From Balanoglossus misakiensis (taxonomy: Eukaryota > Hemichordata): a stretch of 64,000 nucleotides of DNA. Under the pieces are notes generated by a model, which had not been told where the DNA came from, made no database searches, and was given only the letters and a program-made list of their open reading frames with translations. Positions 14,132 to 36,365 of the stretch are shown in pieces (within the stretch, counting starts at the first letter, position 1; each line of letters opens with the position of its first letter). Location: NCBI GenBank assembly GCA_040954595.2, contig CM082584.2, forward strand, positions 5,704,001 to 5,768,000, written 5' to 3'. The position numbers were made by a program, and so were the translations under genes.

Positions 14132-15364
14132 TACCACATAACCAAACAGTATGCAAAGAAGATGAACATTTTACTTTTGAAGCAAAAATGAAACCTCACA
14201 GAGGCATTGTCATTCTTTTAACATGAATGGGATTCAAACTAAGTAAAAATCCAACTATTCTCATGCTGCTTACAGGAATATATGTCTCAGAGAAATAAAA
14301 CGAAAGTAATTCAAAGCTAAAAAAATACACCATTACACAGGTTACAAGTCGTAACTACAAGAAATTATATGGCTTACTGTCAATCTTGGTAAACAAAACT
14401 TTTATGACAAAAGTAAAGTGTCAATTACATTGTATTTCTCAATATTCCTCCTATACAAAATGTAAAGTTTAGGGTTCATTTCAGCTGTCTCTACTGCCTT
14501 GTAGTAATATACATCATCATGCAATTATGTTCACACACTATGGGAACTTTGAACGTTCCATGTTGAAGTAGGCACCACCCAGTCACTCAAGAAATTAATC
14601 TAAAATACATCTACATAGTTTTAAGAAAAGTTAATACTGGATTTGATCCATGGGATATATAAAGTAAGCTTAAAAACGCATGAATGTTACACTGGTGTTT
14701 ATATTACTGACTGTATTAGGGCTTTCAAAATCAAACTATCCAGCAGAACTATAACACCAATACAGTAATATTTATTAATTACATTTTTGTCCATGCATCA
14801 ATTACAGGTATTACTCTTGTCATGGTGACAGGAAAACTGAAACAGTTTCCTCTTTCATTTCACCCCATTTTCGTGTACTGAAGTCCTGCACTGCCTTTTG
14901 AAATCAATGGGGATTGGAACAAACCACTGTGGCAAAAAGGTGGAGATTCGAAGTAAAAATTATGAACACTGCAAGAAAACCACTCAAAAGATGGAATTTG
15001 TAACCGATCACAAGTCCACATGGGTAAAAGAAAATCATTTACCCAAATTTATCAGTTCAAACACACTCCAATCATGTGCGCGTGTTTACATTAAGATAAA
15101 TGTAACACAACCTAGATGTACCTTCAATCATAGACAATAGAAGCTTCAAAACTGCATGATAAATGTACGATCTACTCCCAGATACTATTGTCAATGTGTC
15201 AAAGTACACTGTTCAGTGTAATATTAATTTAAAAAACGCACCACTCCAAAATATGTCACTAATAATCATGATGACAGAGTTGGCATTGCATATGGCAGCA
15301 AAGGTGAGCTACATGATGGTATGGTATTGAACTTCTTGACTTGCTGCTATTGAATTTTACTAGA

Positions 15365-15455
15365 TAACCCTTTCACCACCATGGTTTAGTCCAAATCCAT
15401 TGTTTTCTACGGCAAAGTTGGACCTCTAAAGAGGAAAATAGGGGTTAAAGGGTTA
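15365..15455. mobile_element. ~91-bp short inverted-repeat element, copy 1
   Basis: It starts TAACCCTTTCACC and ends GGTTAAAGGGTTA, giving imperfect inverted termini, with the conserved inner words CCATGGTTTAGTCCAAA and TTGGACCTCTAA. A second copy lies in a TRIM23 intron at 16656-16747, which shows a dispersed family. There is no coding capacity. Confidence 0.7.
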
Positions 15456-15511
15456 AACATGCTCTTAACCTTTTGAAATCCATTCATTGAGAAATTTTGG
15501 TTTACCACATT

Positions 15512-15749
15512 AGACTGCTTTCATGACCCTGAGTGACCTTACATCATAGCGTTTTTGTTCGATGACATCACTCATTATTTAACTTTTCACCTTTTTATAA
15601 TTGACAAAATTCAATGTTTTGTTCTCGGATGATTTCGCACAAATTCAATAGTATGGTGACTGTTCCAGAGCTTAAACTGAAAGTAGTAAACTCACTGGGA
15701 CAAAAATTCCAGGATGTAAAGGTCACACAGGGGTCATGGAAGCGGGCTA
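15512..15749. mobile_element. TIR element with AGGTCA-containing ends, copy 1
   Basis: The left end (GCTTTCATGACCCTGAGTGA) and the right end (ACACAGGGGTCATGGAAGC) are reverse complements with few mismatches over about 30 bp. A shorter relative with the same ends (AGGATGTAAAGGTCACTCAG and GGGGTCATGAAAG) lies at 28107-28211. Each end carries an AAGGTCA-type half-site. It is a non-coding, MITE-like element; the superfamily is not assigned. Confidence 0.65.
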
Positions 15750-15917
15750 TTGTTTTCAGTGGTTAGCTTGGTAACATAACATCACATTAAATGAAAAAAA
15801 CAAGGCTTGAGCTTGATACAAAGTCATTCAAAGTTCTACGACTTCCAGAATTTCCCAGGAGTGAAGTATCAGAAATCTGCTTTTGTCAGCTGACAGTGAG
15901 ATGAGATTAGATGATGG

Positions 15918-21759
<5,842 letters not shown>

Positions 21760-22067
21760 TTTCTCCTCCTTCACTTCCCACGGCAAGGCCACTTATGTTG
21801 CTGTAAATTATTGGACTGCGTCATCTTGCGACACATCACCAACGTGATTATTTTTCCAATATAGACAAAAATACGTGGCTAAGAAGAAATTTAAGTGCGT
21901 TTATTCAAATACAAGGAGATAAACGATGTTCGAATTCATGAAATGTTAGAAAAAGTCTAGTTTGAGATCAGAAATCAAAACCAAAACACTGAACCCCGGA
22001 GGTGACCTCTCGGTGACCTTTTAGGTAAACAAATATACAATGTGGCACAAGCTAAGGGGTGTTATCA
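21760..22067. promoter_or_regulatory. Bidirectional promoter, TRIM23 (-) / TRAPPC13 (+)
   Basis: Only about 308 bp separate the two start codons of these divergent genes, so both 5' UTRs and the core promoters must lie here. No canonical TATA box is placed with confidence. The same head-to-head pair exists in human, where TRIM23 and TRAPPC13 are close divergent neighbours, so the arrangement is probably ancestral. Transcription start sites cannot be read from the sequence. Confidence 0.75.
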
Positions 22068-27638
<5,571 letters not shown>

Positions 27639-28004
27639 ACATTTGATGTGTCTGCCTGGAATTAATGTAATCTTTCCAGTAGTATTTGTCTGTAAATACA
27701 AAATGTATCTGGTCTGCTACAACTCAGTGCATGTAAATATTCCACAGTCCTGATGTTTAGGTTATCTCCAACATCCAGATGATTGTAGCAGTAAATCAAC
27801 AATCTGCAAAATACATGCATGCATGCATCCAATAATAATGATGGTCGATCCATCAATACACATACTGACGTGCAGGTCACAGACCAGTCCCACTCCACTG
27901 AGAAACAAACATTTCTGGACTGGGCCTTTGGATTCAATGTACACATACAGTACATGTAGAGATCGATTTTGGATAATGTATGAGACATCAGATCAGTGTA
28001 AATA

Positions 28005-28010
28005 AATAAA
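28005..28010 (+). other. Probable TRAPPC13 polyadenylation signal
   Basis: AATAAA (in AATAAATAAAG) lies about 370 bp after the TRAPPC13 stop and is the first clean hexamer in a plausible position. The 3' UTR would then be about 27639-28030. Confidence 0.5.
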
Positions 28011-28106
28011 GTTATCATTCCACATTATTCACTCAGTGTTGTTTCTCTGTGCAAGACATTATTTCAGTATGGGACAACTTGTCCACTCGACTGTGTGCTG
28101 TACCAC

Positions 28107-28211
28107 AATAGGCCATTGTCACGACCCCTATGTGACCTTCATGTGTGATGTCATACCAACAAAGCACCAGGATGTAAAGGTCACTCAGGGGTCATGAAAG
28201 TGAACCATTAC
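28107..28211. mobile_element. TIR element with AGGTCA-containing ends, copy 2
   Basis: The left end (GGCCATTGTCACGACCCCTA) and the right end (CAGGGGTCATGAAAGTGAACC) form an imperfect inverted repeat. The right end shares the AGGATGTAAAGGTCAC word and the GGGGTCATG end with the element at 15512-15749. It lies between the TRAPPC13 and SGT 3' ends. Confidence 0.6.
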
Positions 28212-29803
28212 CATTTTGCTGCCGAGAACACAATAAATGAAGCCATATTTGGTCTTTTGCGAGGGGTTCTGTCAGTCATTTCAGCATGCATCAAATTTTG
28301 ATATGATTGTCAGGAAATTAACATACTAGTGTACACATGATAAGATTGCCAAGTACCAATGCCATGGTTGCAGGACAGACATACATGTAGGTCCTGCCCA
28401 TCTGTTAGCTATGTTATGTAACACATGAGGCTTAAAAAAAGAAAACCACAAATTTTCATGAATGCATAAAAGCATTTTGTAATTCAAAAAAGTACAGTTC
28501 TACCTAAAAATGTGACAGTACAAGACATTGCTGTATCAAGCGTTGACAGCAGTCCGACAAATGGAACCATAAATTCTTTGTTAGAGAGTTGATATGAGAG
28601 TTGACTGATATGAAAACAAAGTCCAGACTTGGAATCATGATATAAATACATGTATAGCATTGAAAGAAACAGATGACTAGGATTTCAAACGATGACATGA
28701 ATGGAACTGACATGCTGATGTGTATGGCAGAAATAATAGTCACTCCAAATAGAGTAGACACAACTATGAAGAAATATTTATTTTACTGTAAAACTGTTCC
28801 AATGACCAACCATCACATTCTCATGTCTCCAGATTATCTGATAAACGGTATCTGTCTCAGACACGTCTTGCACTTTGGTAAAATGTTTTTCTATTTGTAT
28901 GTACCTTGTTCACTCGAGGGGTATATGGTTCTTTAGCAGTTTTCTTTCCCACTGTAAATGAGTCACCTGGAAAACTTTTTTTCAAAGTTGAAAGAGATTA
29001 CAATTTTTGAACACATTAGAAAATGAGAAGTAACTTTGACTCAGAAAAAGGAAAACTCATTGTCTAAGCTTTACAGCATTATCTGCAATAATATACATTG
29101 TACATTTTGTATCTACAATAGAACGGTCATATTCCATAGAATGTTGGAATGATGGAAGATGACAATAGCAATTGTTAAGATTTTAATTGGAATCAAGCAA
29201 ATCCTGTAATAAAAGACCAGCATCTACTTGACACAAATCCTCTTAGCATTGTTAGATAATTTTCTAAAACTAAGCAAATTTAACGTTTTCAGGAATCTGT
29301 TACAACTTTACATTCACCAACTGCTAAAGGAATCCTCGATTTATTTTTAATTGAGGGGTACCCTCTGTAATATAAATACATTGTGCAAGGGTTCAATTTT
29401 CTATCTTGAATTCTTCACAGAAATCAGCTTTAACCATCCCAGTTTTATAATGAAAATAGTACCAGTGGAGCTCCATAGCTTTTACATTGAAGCAAGCTCT
29501 CAGAATGTGGATTTTGTAACAATCACCACTGTATTGCAAGCTAACTAGTAAATATTGCAGCAGATATTGTCATGGATTGACACTCTGGTGCACAATGAAT
29601 TTTTAGAATCAAACTGTCGCATATCATCACAGCTAACGCTGGCAATGTTAATACAATTCTATCATTATAATAATGACTATAGCCACAAACAGTGGACTGC
29701 ATGTACGTTTTTCTGGTAAAAAAAGTAGTATTCCATGTAAATTCATTTGTAGTGAAATAAATGCCGCTTCCATCCTGGTGTAGAATACTTGGCAAACACA
29801 GAA
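28212..29803 (-). other. SGT 3' UTR region, candidate poly(A) signal at 28777
   Basis: There is no coding exon here. A minus-strand AATAAA (TTTATT on plus at 28777-28782) lies about 1 kb past the SGT stop and could end a long 3' UTR. The short open frames on both strands lack splice sites or recognisable sequence. Confidence 0.4.
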
Positions 29804-32800
29804 TTACTTCTGTTCAGGCTCTGCAACAGAGAGAGAGAGAAAAATGGAAAATGTGATGTGGGAAATTATGCAGTTTTCAAAATACTTGTTAATCAATTTA
29901 GAAAAAGCAAGATCAGATCAAGAGTACCGGCTGCAGTTATTCTCAACTTAATCTTGTATAGAAAAGTATAGAAAATTATGAACATCAATAAATGTTAAAA
30001 AAACAAGTCTTTTAATAAAGGCTCATGGTCATCCATAGCAACAGTTACCATAAACAGTTGAGATCTAGACAATCACAGATACATGTAGGTCAAAGGGTCA
30101 TTTGACGACAGACACAGTCTTTTAACCATATATGGGCATACATGTATGTAAATTCAGGCTGACTGTATACCTTTAAGGCTTTGGTGACTTGCACACAAAA
30201 CTGAAAAGATAGTAGCCAAGAGATTTATATGAAGGGATTAGCTTACCTTGATTCTGATTCTGATTTTGGTTTTCATTGGGGTTTCCACCTTCCTGTAGTG
30301 AAACTGTTCGTCGAAGTTGCTCTACTAACTCCGGGTTGGTTTGCTGAACTTGTGCTGCTAATTGCTGTCCCCTGAAAACACGACATACAGTACATTATAA
30401 ATTATGATCACTCTAGACTTTTACTCGGCACATCAATCAGATTGACATTCTGAATACACCTGCAGTAACAAGAGAATCTGTCACATAAAACTGAAAAGTT
30501 TAGGCTAACCCTGGACATGCCCTAAATACATATACAGTAAAACCTGTCAAAACCGGACCCTGGTAAAACCGGACCACTGTCCATACCGAACGATTTTTTC
30601 AGTCCCTGCCCACTCCCATAGACGCCCTGTGTTAAAAAACCTCTGCAGACCGGCCACTGTCTACTGTGGAAACCGGACGGGATTTCGAGCGAAAACCGGA
30701 CGGAACGACTGTTTGAAGACGGCATCTTTTCAAGTTTCTTTGTTTTTGCTACATTAAAGATATGATGAATCACTGTCTTTTGTCTTTGAGTTTTGTTTTG
30801 ACCAATTTAACAAGCAATCAACGGCGTGGAGCTGTCACTCAAGCAAGGCGTGAACGCATTCTATTGTTCGACTCGTTTGTCGCATATTTTTGACAAGTGG
30901 AGTGTCACCGCAGTAATGAGCTCTGTTGTCGGCTGATCAAACATAACGTTTTTTTCGGACGGTCAAAGCTATGAAGGCACATTCAATCAGAGCGATGTAT
31001 ACGAGCGCGTCTGTCCTGGCTAGCAACGGAGTCGTACGATCGTCTGCCGCGCGCGCTGGGCCGGGCGCGTGCGGTTGTAGATTGCTCCATCACTTCCGCG
31101 TTCGGCGCGTTCGGCGGCGCTAGTGCGTTCGCTCGCATATTTTGCGAGTCCAGCTGTAGCTAGGCCGTTCGTGAGTGTAGTTCTCGTTCACATAAAAAAG
31201 GAAAAATATTTATTGTGTATTCGTTTAGACCTATGCTAAATTATCCATACATTTTATTGTTCCATGACGCCCGTGGTCGTACGTGCGTATGTATGTATAC
31301 GGTCGATGTGTGAAACACGGCCGGATCGGAAAACTTTTGACCACGCCCACCCCTCCAAACCGGACCACTGTTCAAACCGGACAGATTTCTCAGTCCCCCC
31401 AGAGTCCGGTTTTGACAGGTTTTACTGTAGCTCCTTTTGCTTGCTGGATCACTGTGTGTTTCATCCAGGATGGCGTCAATTAGGGGTGGGGGGGGGGGGT
31501 GGGGGGACTGTCTCCCTTTGCTAAAATATTTAGGAGTGGGGATATTCTACTCTGGCAAGACGGTACTGCAACAAAACATTTTCACAAGAATATACTGTCA
31601 CAGTACCGGTACTTGTGTAGTATTGGTGAAATGCTTGCTGTACCTCACTGATTAAACCATTTTCCAGAGAAACTGACTCATATTTTCAAATACAGTATTT
31701 GCATATTACAGACAAATGATAAGAGATACTTACGCTTGTAAGAGATTGGCCATACCGGCTGAAGGATCTGGGTTCTCGGGAGTGCTACTGGCTGCTGGGG
31801 GTGCGCCCCCCTGCATGGTGTTACCCAGCATGCCTTGCATTCTGGGGGATTGCAAACAAGCAGGCATTTAGTCAACAGAAACAACACAATGACAGTTCTG
31901 TCGATGAATTTCAGTTTTTGTTAAATAGTGCAGTGCCATGTCAGGGGGATGAAAATTCAAAAGGCCATGGCATTTTTTGAACTTTGCAAGTTAATGAGGT
32001 TTTTTAGAAAGGGGGTATCCAACATTACATTTAATTTCATATTGATTACTATTTGATGTACTTACATTCTTTGCATATCTGGGTTTTGCATCATAGTAGA
32101 CGCCTGTGTGATAAAAATACACAGAATTAAATGCTGAACAAACGTTCTTTTTCATACCAAGACCTTCACTTTACATATTGTTTTTTGTACATGTATCTGG
32201 ATATGGTGTTCTTAAAAGTAGTCCAAATATTACTAACATCTTAGTTAATTCAAGGGTAATTTTGAGTTCATTGAGTTTCATACCAAGGCCTTCACTTTAC
32301 ATATTGTTTTTTGTACATGTATCTAGATATGGTGTCCTTAAGAGCAATCCAAATTTCACGGTCTGTCAGAGCTTACATGTATACTAACATCTTAGTAGAT
32401 TCAAGGGTAATTTTGTGTTCATCAATGACTCTAAGATGCGGGTATTTCACTTACCATGTTCATAAGAGCCGGATTGGCCAACAGAGCTCCTATATCTGGC
32501 ATTCCTCCGGGTCCAAGTCCACCAAAGCCTCCAAAACCTGCTGGAACACCACCACCACCACCACCACCACCCTAGGATTCAAACATAGTAGTCAAATCAA
32601 CTTCTCAAATCTTTGGAAAATATAAATTTGCAGGAAATCAGCCACGATGACTAATAGAAATGATTTGAAAACAATATCAGATCGCATGACTATCAAAACT
32701 ATCATTTAGTATTCTTCCATCCATCTCGCCTCAAAATCAAAACCATGCTTACCCCTGCACTGGTTTCTCTGAGTTTTTGCTCTGCTATTTTTAAATTGGC

Positions 32801-35223
32801 AAGATAACTGGTGTTGTCAGGGTCAAGTTCAACAGCTTTCTTGTACGCATCTCTTGCTTTTTCGTGATCTTGTAGACTTGTGTATGCTAATCTGTGGAGA
32901 AAAGGAATAACTAACAATAATTTCTGTGATTGGGGAGAAGACCAAGATTGAAAATTTGTTCTTGACAACTGTCACTGATGCTTTTCAGCTAATGAGGCAT
33001 ATAAGTGATTTAGACATTAGAAAGTTCCACGATGCAAGAAAATTTGCCATTTCCCATGTGATGAGTAATACTGTAAAACATTTTATTTTCGCGAGTTAAA
33101 ATTTTCGTGATATCGAGAGAGGCCACTGTTTCGCGAGTATTAATTTTCACGTTCTCCTATTACATTCACTGCATTGTTATCTTCAAAAAAAATTTACGCG
33201 ACTTTTTATTTTCACGCTATTTTGGCTCTCGCGTATTTCGTGAAAATTTATTGCTCGCGAAAATAAAGTGTTTACAGTATGTTTGGCTGATGAAATTTTC
33301 AAAAATCTCAAGTTTGATACTATGGAGATACAACAGAAAATAACCTACCCCATTCTTCCATATGCTTTACTATATCTTGGATCGATGTCTAATGCTTTTC
33401 TACAATCTTCTATTGCAAGTTGTTGTTGATCTAGTTTACTATACGCCGCTGCTCTGTTACAGTAATAAACTGCATTTCCATCGTCTATTGAAATAGCTTG
33501 TGTGTAACACTCGACGGCTTGTTTGAAACGTTCCGATTTCATACAATTATTTCCTGGTCAGAAAAAAAGGATAACACAAAATTAAATTCTGGCGACAATC
33601 CATACCGATCAATGATCTACTTTGTTATTGGGAAAGTGGATGTAATGTTTGACAATTTTTTCCAACATTTTTGTTTATTTTGTGTCAATATACTAACTTC
33701 TTGCTTTATAAATTAAACCACGACAAATTGTGATTTGTCAACACATCTTACAACGTGTGAAACATACACTATGAGATTCAGAATTCAATTCACACAAAAT
33801 TCCACTTGTATAATATGATATCAGGGTTGCCAGGTTTTCATTCTCAAAAAAGTGGTGTTGACAAATTGAAATTCTAAGAGTTCCAACACAGTTTATTAGT
33901 AGAAAGTGGAATGAGTTGAGGGGTACTGATCTTCCATAACCATACTCCGGTTTCCATGGATACAAAAATATGCCTGGTCAACTTCTTACACATCAAACTC
34001 TGCCCATTTCTGGCAGTTGAGAGTACAGAATTTTTGGTACAGAAATAATGAAACCAGGTGAGATGTGGGCTATGGACCTCACCCAATCTGACTTTAATAA
34101 ATACCTTCTACTTTCAAATGCTCAGCCTTAGCTTTGTCTTCTGCTGTAATTTCTTTCAACTCTGTCTTGGATTTTTTCGTCATTGATTCTGGAGTGACGT
34201 CCGCTGCACCACCGGACGCTTCTGGTCCCTGTCGTTTAAGAGATGCAGTTACCATGGTTACATTAGGCATGTTACCTCAGGAGTTTACAACTTTTCCAAC
34301 TGTGTTACTGAGTCGCCTGCCAATCATAAATTTTCGCTTGAGGTGCATAGAAACCCTGAAATTCTAGCGGTACCATGTAGTCATGCTGTATCAAATCTTA
34401 ATTCTCTTACAGTATGACTTTGCAACAGTACATGTAGTTTTGTGTCCACAGTATAAAAATGTCAAACGTCCTACTTTAACATGGCAGCTTAATTAAAACA
34501 TGATCACTGCTCTGCAGGGAAAACAATGTTGTCAGGATTTCATGCACCAGATTGTTCAGACACAGGTTCCAAGTGGTAGCAATTCTCTTTTGAAAATAAG
34601 AAGTGATGAGGAAATAACACACACCAGATTTGTGCTAGTAGCAGAATTAAATATTTCCAGAAGGGGTCGTCCTGTCCTCAACTCTGCAGCTCTGGATTCA
34701 TCGCTGGTGCTCAATCCATAGGCCGTCTCTAAACACTGGATTGCAACTGTTTTCAACGAAAGAAACTTGGTTAATTGGAAAGTTCAGCATGGCTGAATTT
34801 TACACATAGGTGCTTCATGTAGCTTTGGGTTTGGTTATTCATCAAAAGTCATTTGTCCTTTAGGAGTTGAGTCCTCAGAAGGTAACTTTGACCTCTGACC
34901 CTCCTACAAGCAGGTATCACAATGTAATGGCCAAACTGCTCGATTCTTGTAAGGACTACGTGATTGCAGATTAAATGAATGAAATTCAAAACTTATGTTA
35001 GTGGATTGCCATAAACAAATGTAGTGATAACATGGTTATTATGGTCATTACAAAAATGACATTCAACACTTTCTTGATATTTGTACAAATATTATTGTCA
35101 TGATTATTTAAATAAAAACATACCTTCTACACTCTCAGCCGAGTCTGGAGACAAACGTTCATACTGTAACTGACTTTCTAAAAACTCTATGATTGAAAAC
35201 ATCAATCGATTGACATCTGACAT
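29804..35223 (-). CDS. SGTB: SGT, small glutamine-rich TPR co-chaperone (SGTA/SGTB orthologue)
   Basis: Ten coding exons on the minus strand: 35223-35124, 34746-34625, 34228-34105, 33553-33349, 32891-32753, 32571-32455, 32103-32066, 31841-31734, 30371-30247 and 29820-29804; 364 aa. The N-terminal dimerisation region ([20 protein letters not shown], then [10 protein letters not shown]) is followed by three TPRs (about 105-228, with [31 protein letters not shown] and [22 protein letters not shown]), a poly-Gly stretch opening exon 6, an Asn/Met-rich NPALMNM...[10 protein letters not shown] segment, and a Gln-rich tail ([20 protein letters not shown]). The family hands tail-anchored and mislocalised proteins to the GET/BAG6 machinery and binds Hsp70/Hsp90. 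Invertebrates usually have one SGT, so the SGTB symbol is positional (human neighbour of TRAPPC13); SGTA is equally valid. An AG|AATCATAAAAC acceptor just upstream of the ATG marks a 5' UTR intron. Confidence 0.93.
30016..30176. mobile_element. Degenerate copy of the 179-bp GGTATACGG-TIR family
   Basis: It shares the inner words ACAGTTACCAT, GAGATCTAGACAATCACAGA and CCATATATGGGCATAC...ATGTAAATT, and the right end CTGTATACCTTTAA, with the complete element at 49583-49761. The left terminus is eroded. It lies in the SGT intron before the last coding exon. Confidence 0.7.
30535..31427. mobile_element. 893-bp TA-flanked non-autonomous pogo/Tigger-like transposon
   Basis: The inverted termini CAGTAAAACCTGTCAAAACC and GGTTTTGACAGGTTTTACTG are perfect, with TA on both sides (30533-30534 and 31428-31429). 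Subterminal AAACCGGACCACTGT motifs occur near both ends, and CAGTCCC occurs inside as in the 13953-14131 MITE. The centre is GC-rich (GCGCGCGCTGGGCCGGGCG near 31050), unlike the host introns. No transposase frame is visible. It is inserted in the SGT intron between exons 8 and 9. Confidence 0.88.
32148..32425. repeat. Two-copy ~126-bp direct duplication in SGT intron
   Basis: TTCATACCAAGACCTTCACT...TTTTTTGTACATGTATCTGG and TCAAGGGTAATTTTG recur 126 bp later with a few changes and one small insertion in copy 2 (GGTCTGTCAGAGCTTACATG). It is intronic, with no coding role. Confidence 0.8.
33071..33277. mobile_element. 207-bp TA-flanked MITE, CTGTAAA ends
   Basis: The left end CTGTAAAACATTTTATTTTC with GCGAG and the right end CTCGC with GAAAATAAAGTGTTTACAG are inverted repeats, with TA on both sides. 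The interior is rich in TTCGCG/CGCGAA words. Truncated relatives are at 18689 and 53901. It lies in the SGT intron between exons 5 and 4. No open frame. Confidence 0.85.
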
Positions 35224-36365
35224 CTTGTTTTATGATTCTGCAAAATAACAGAATAATTTGAGTGGGGGATGGGGTGATGTTGGAAACTTCCCAACCTGAA
35301 AAACTTATTTGCTCTTTAGGTATATTATATAAATATCACCTAAGAAGGAAGTAAACATTTACTGTAAATCTCTACATTAAGTACAATGGGAAATGTAAAA
35401 TTCATTTGATCTAATTAATTACGCATTCATAAATTGATCAGTGTTATATAATCATGTACATATACTATAAGATAATTGTTACAAAATATATGCAGAGTAT
35501 CTATATCATTTTCATAGATGCTTTTCATGAACTTCATGGAAGTTGCTGGTAATTTCAGATGCAATTATACATTATACTTTGCTTACATTGTCTATTATGG
35601 AAATGAGCATGCTGATTTATTATATTTCTTCTGATAGATGCACTTTTGAAATTTTTGGTGGAGTCATTGTGAATTATGCCTTTGACTGCATTTAATGCAT
35701 CCCTTGAACAATGTAGCCCCTCAGAACTAGAGGCACCGGCAAATATCATATCCTAGTGCTGGATTTGATGGCCATGTAATTTATTTATAATCTTAATATT
35801 TATTTATTCATTTGTTTACCAATACCATAACTATACATGTAATTGTCCATTTCCTGTAAATTAAAATCCATACGATTCCATGCTCCAAACAATTCATACG
35901 GACTAATTTTCAATCATTAGATAATGATTAAAAATTCAAGAGGAAGTCGCAGATCCGATGTTGCAGGTATACATATTTATTTTTACACCTTTTGAGGGAC
36001 TGGAGTGTAGCAATTTACACATGTGATCAGTTCCGGGGATCAGTTCGAGTGTACACCGAATGGATCATCATTCAAATCGAACACACAACTATAATGGCAG
36101 AGATACATACCTAAAAACATCCAAGATTATTTAAGAGAACAATAAATGGTCTTCGGGCAGTATGAAATTCCCCGCAATCGGCGTTTTCTTTTATTTAAGC
36201 CCGAATATCGCAAGTCAACGTGTGCATGCGCGTTTCCGAACTGGTTTCAGGTCATCGCGCAATCCGGAAGTGAAATGTGTATCGCAAGGCCAGGTCATCG
36301 GGTCAAAGGTGAGGTTGTGTAAGGTTTGTGGAGTTATTGGGAGTGAAAAGCGAAGGTATTAGAAC
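35224..36365. promoter_or_regulatory. SGT 5' UTR intron and shared SGT (-) / CLPP (+) promoter region
   Basis: On the minus strand a good acceptor (TTTTGCAG|AATCATAAAAC, exon from 35237) precedes the SGT ATG, and a matching donor TTTTTAG|GTATGT lies at 36111. The SGT non-coding first exon therefore begins a little right of 36111. That leaves roughly 200 bp between it and the CLPP ATG at 36366, so the two genes probably share a divergent promoter around 36130-36350. The rest (35240-36110) is AT-rich intron with nothing recognisable. Confidence 0.6.

Larger units (their letters stand above)
13310..15917 (-). other. TRIM23 3' flank / probable 3' UTR, no other gene seen
   Basis: AT-rich single-copy sequence between the satellite and the TRIM23 stop codon. 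It probably contains the TRIM23 3' UTR. A minus-strand AATAAA (TTTATT on the plus strand near 13808) is one possible polyadenylation signal, but several others exist and none can be chosen from sequence alone. Three short inverted-repeat elements lie here and are listed separately. The short open frames have no splice context or recognisable protein. Confidence 0.55.
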
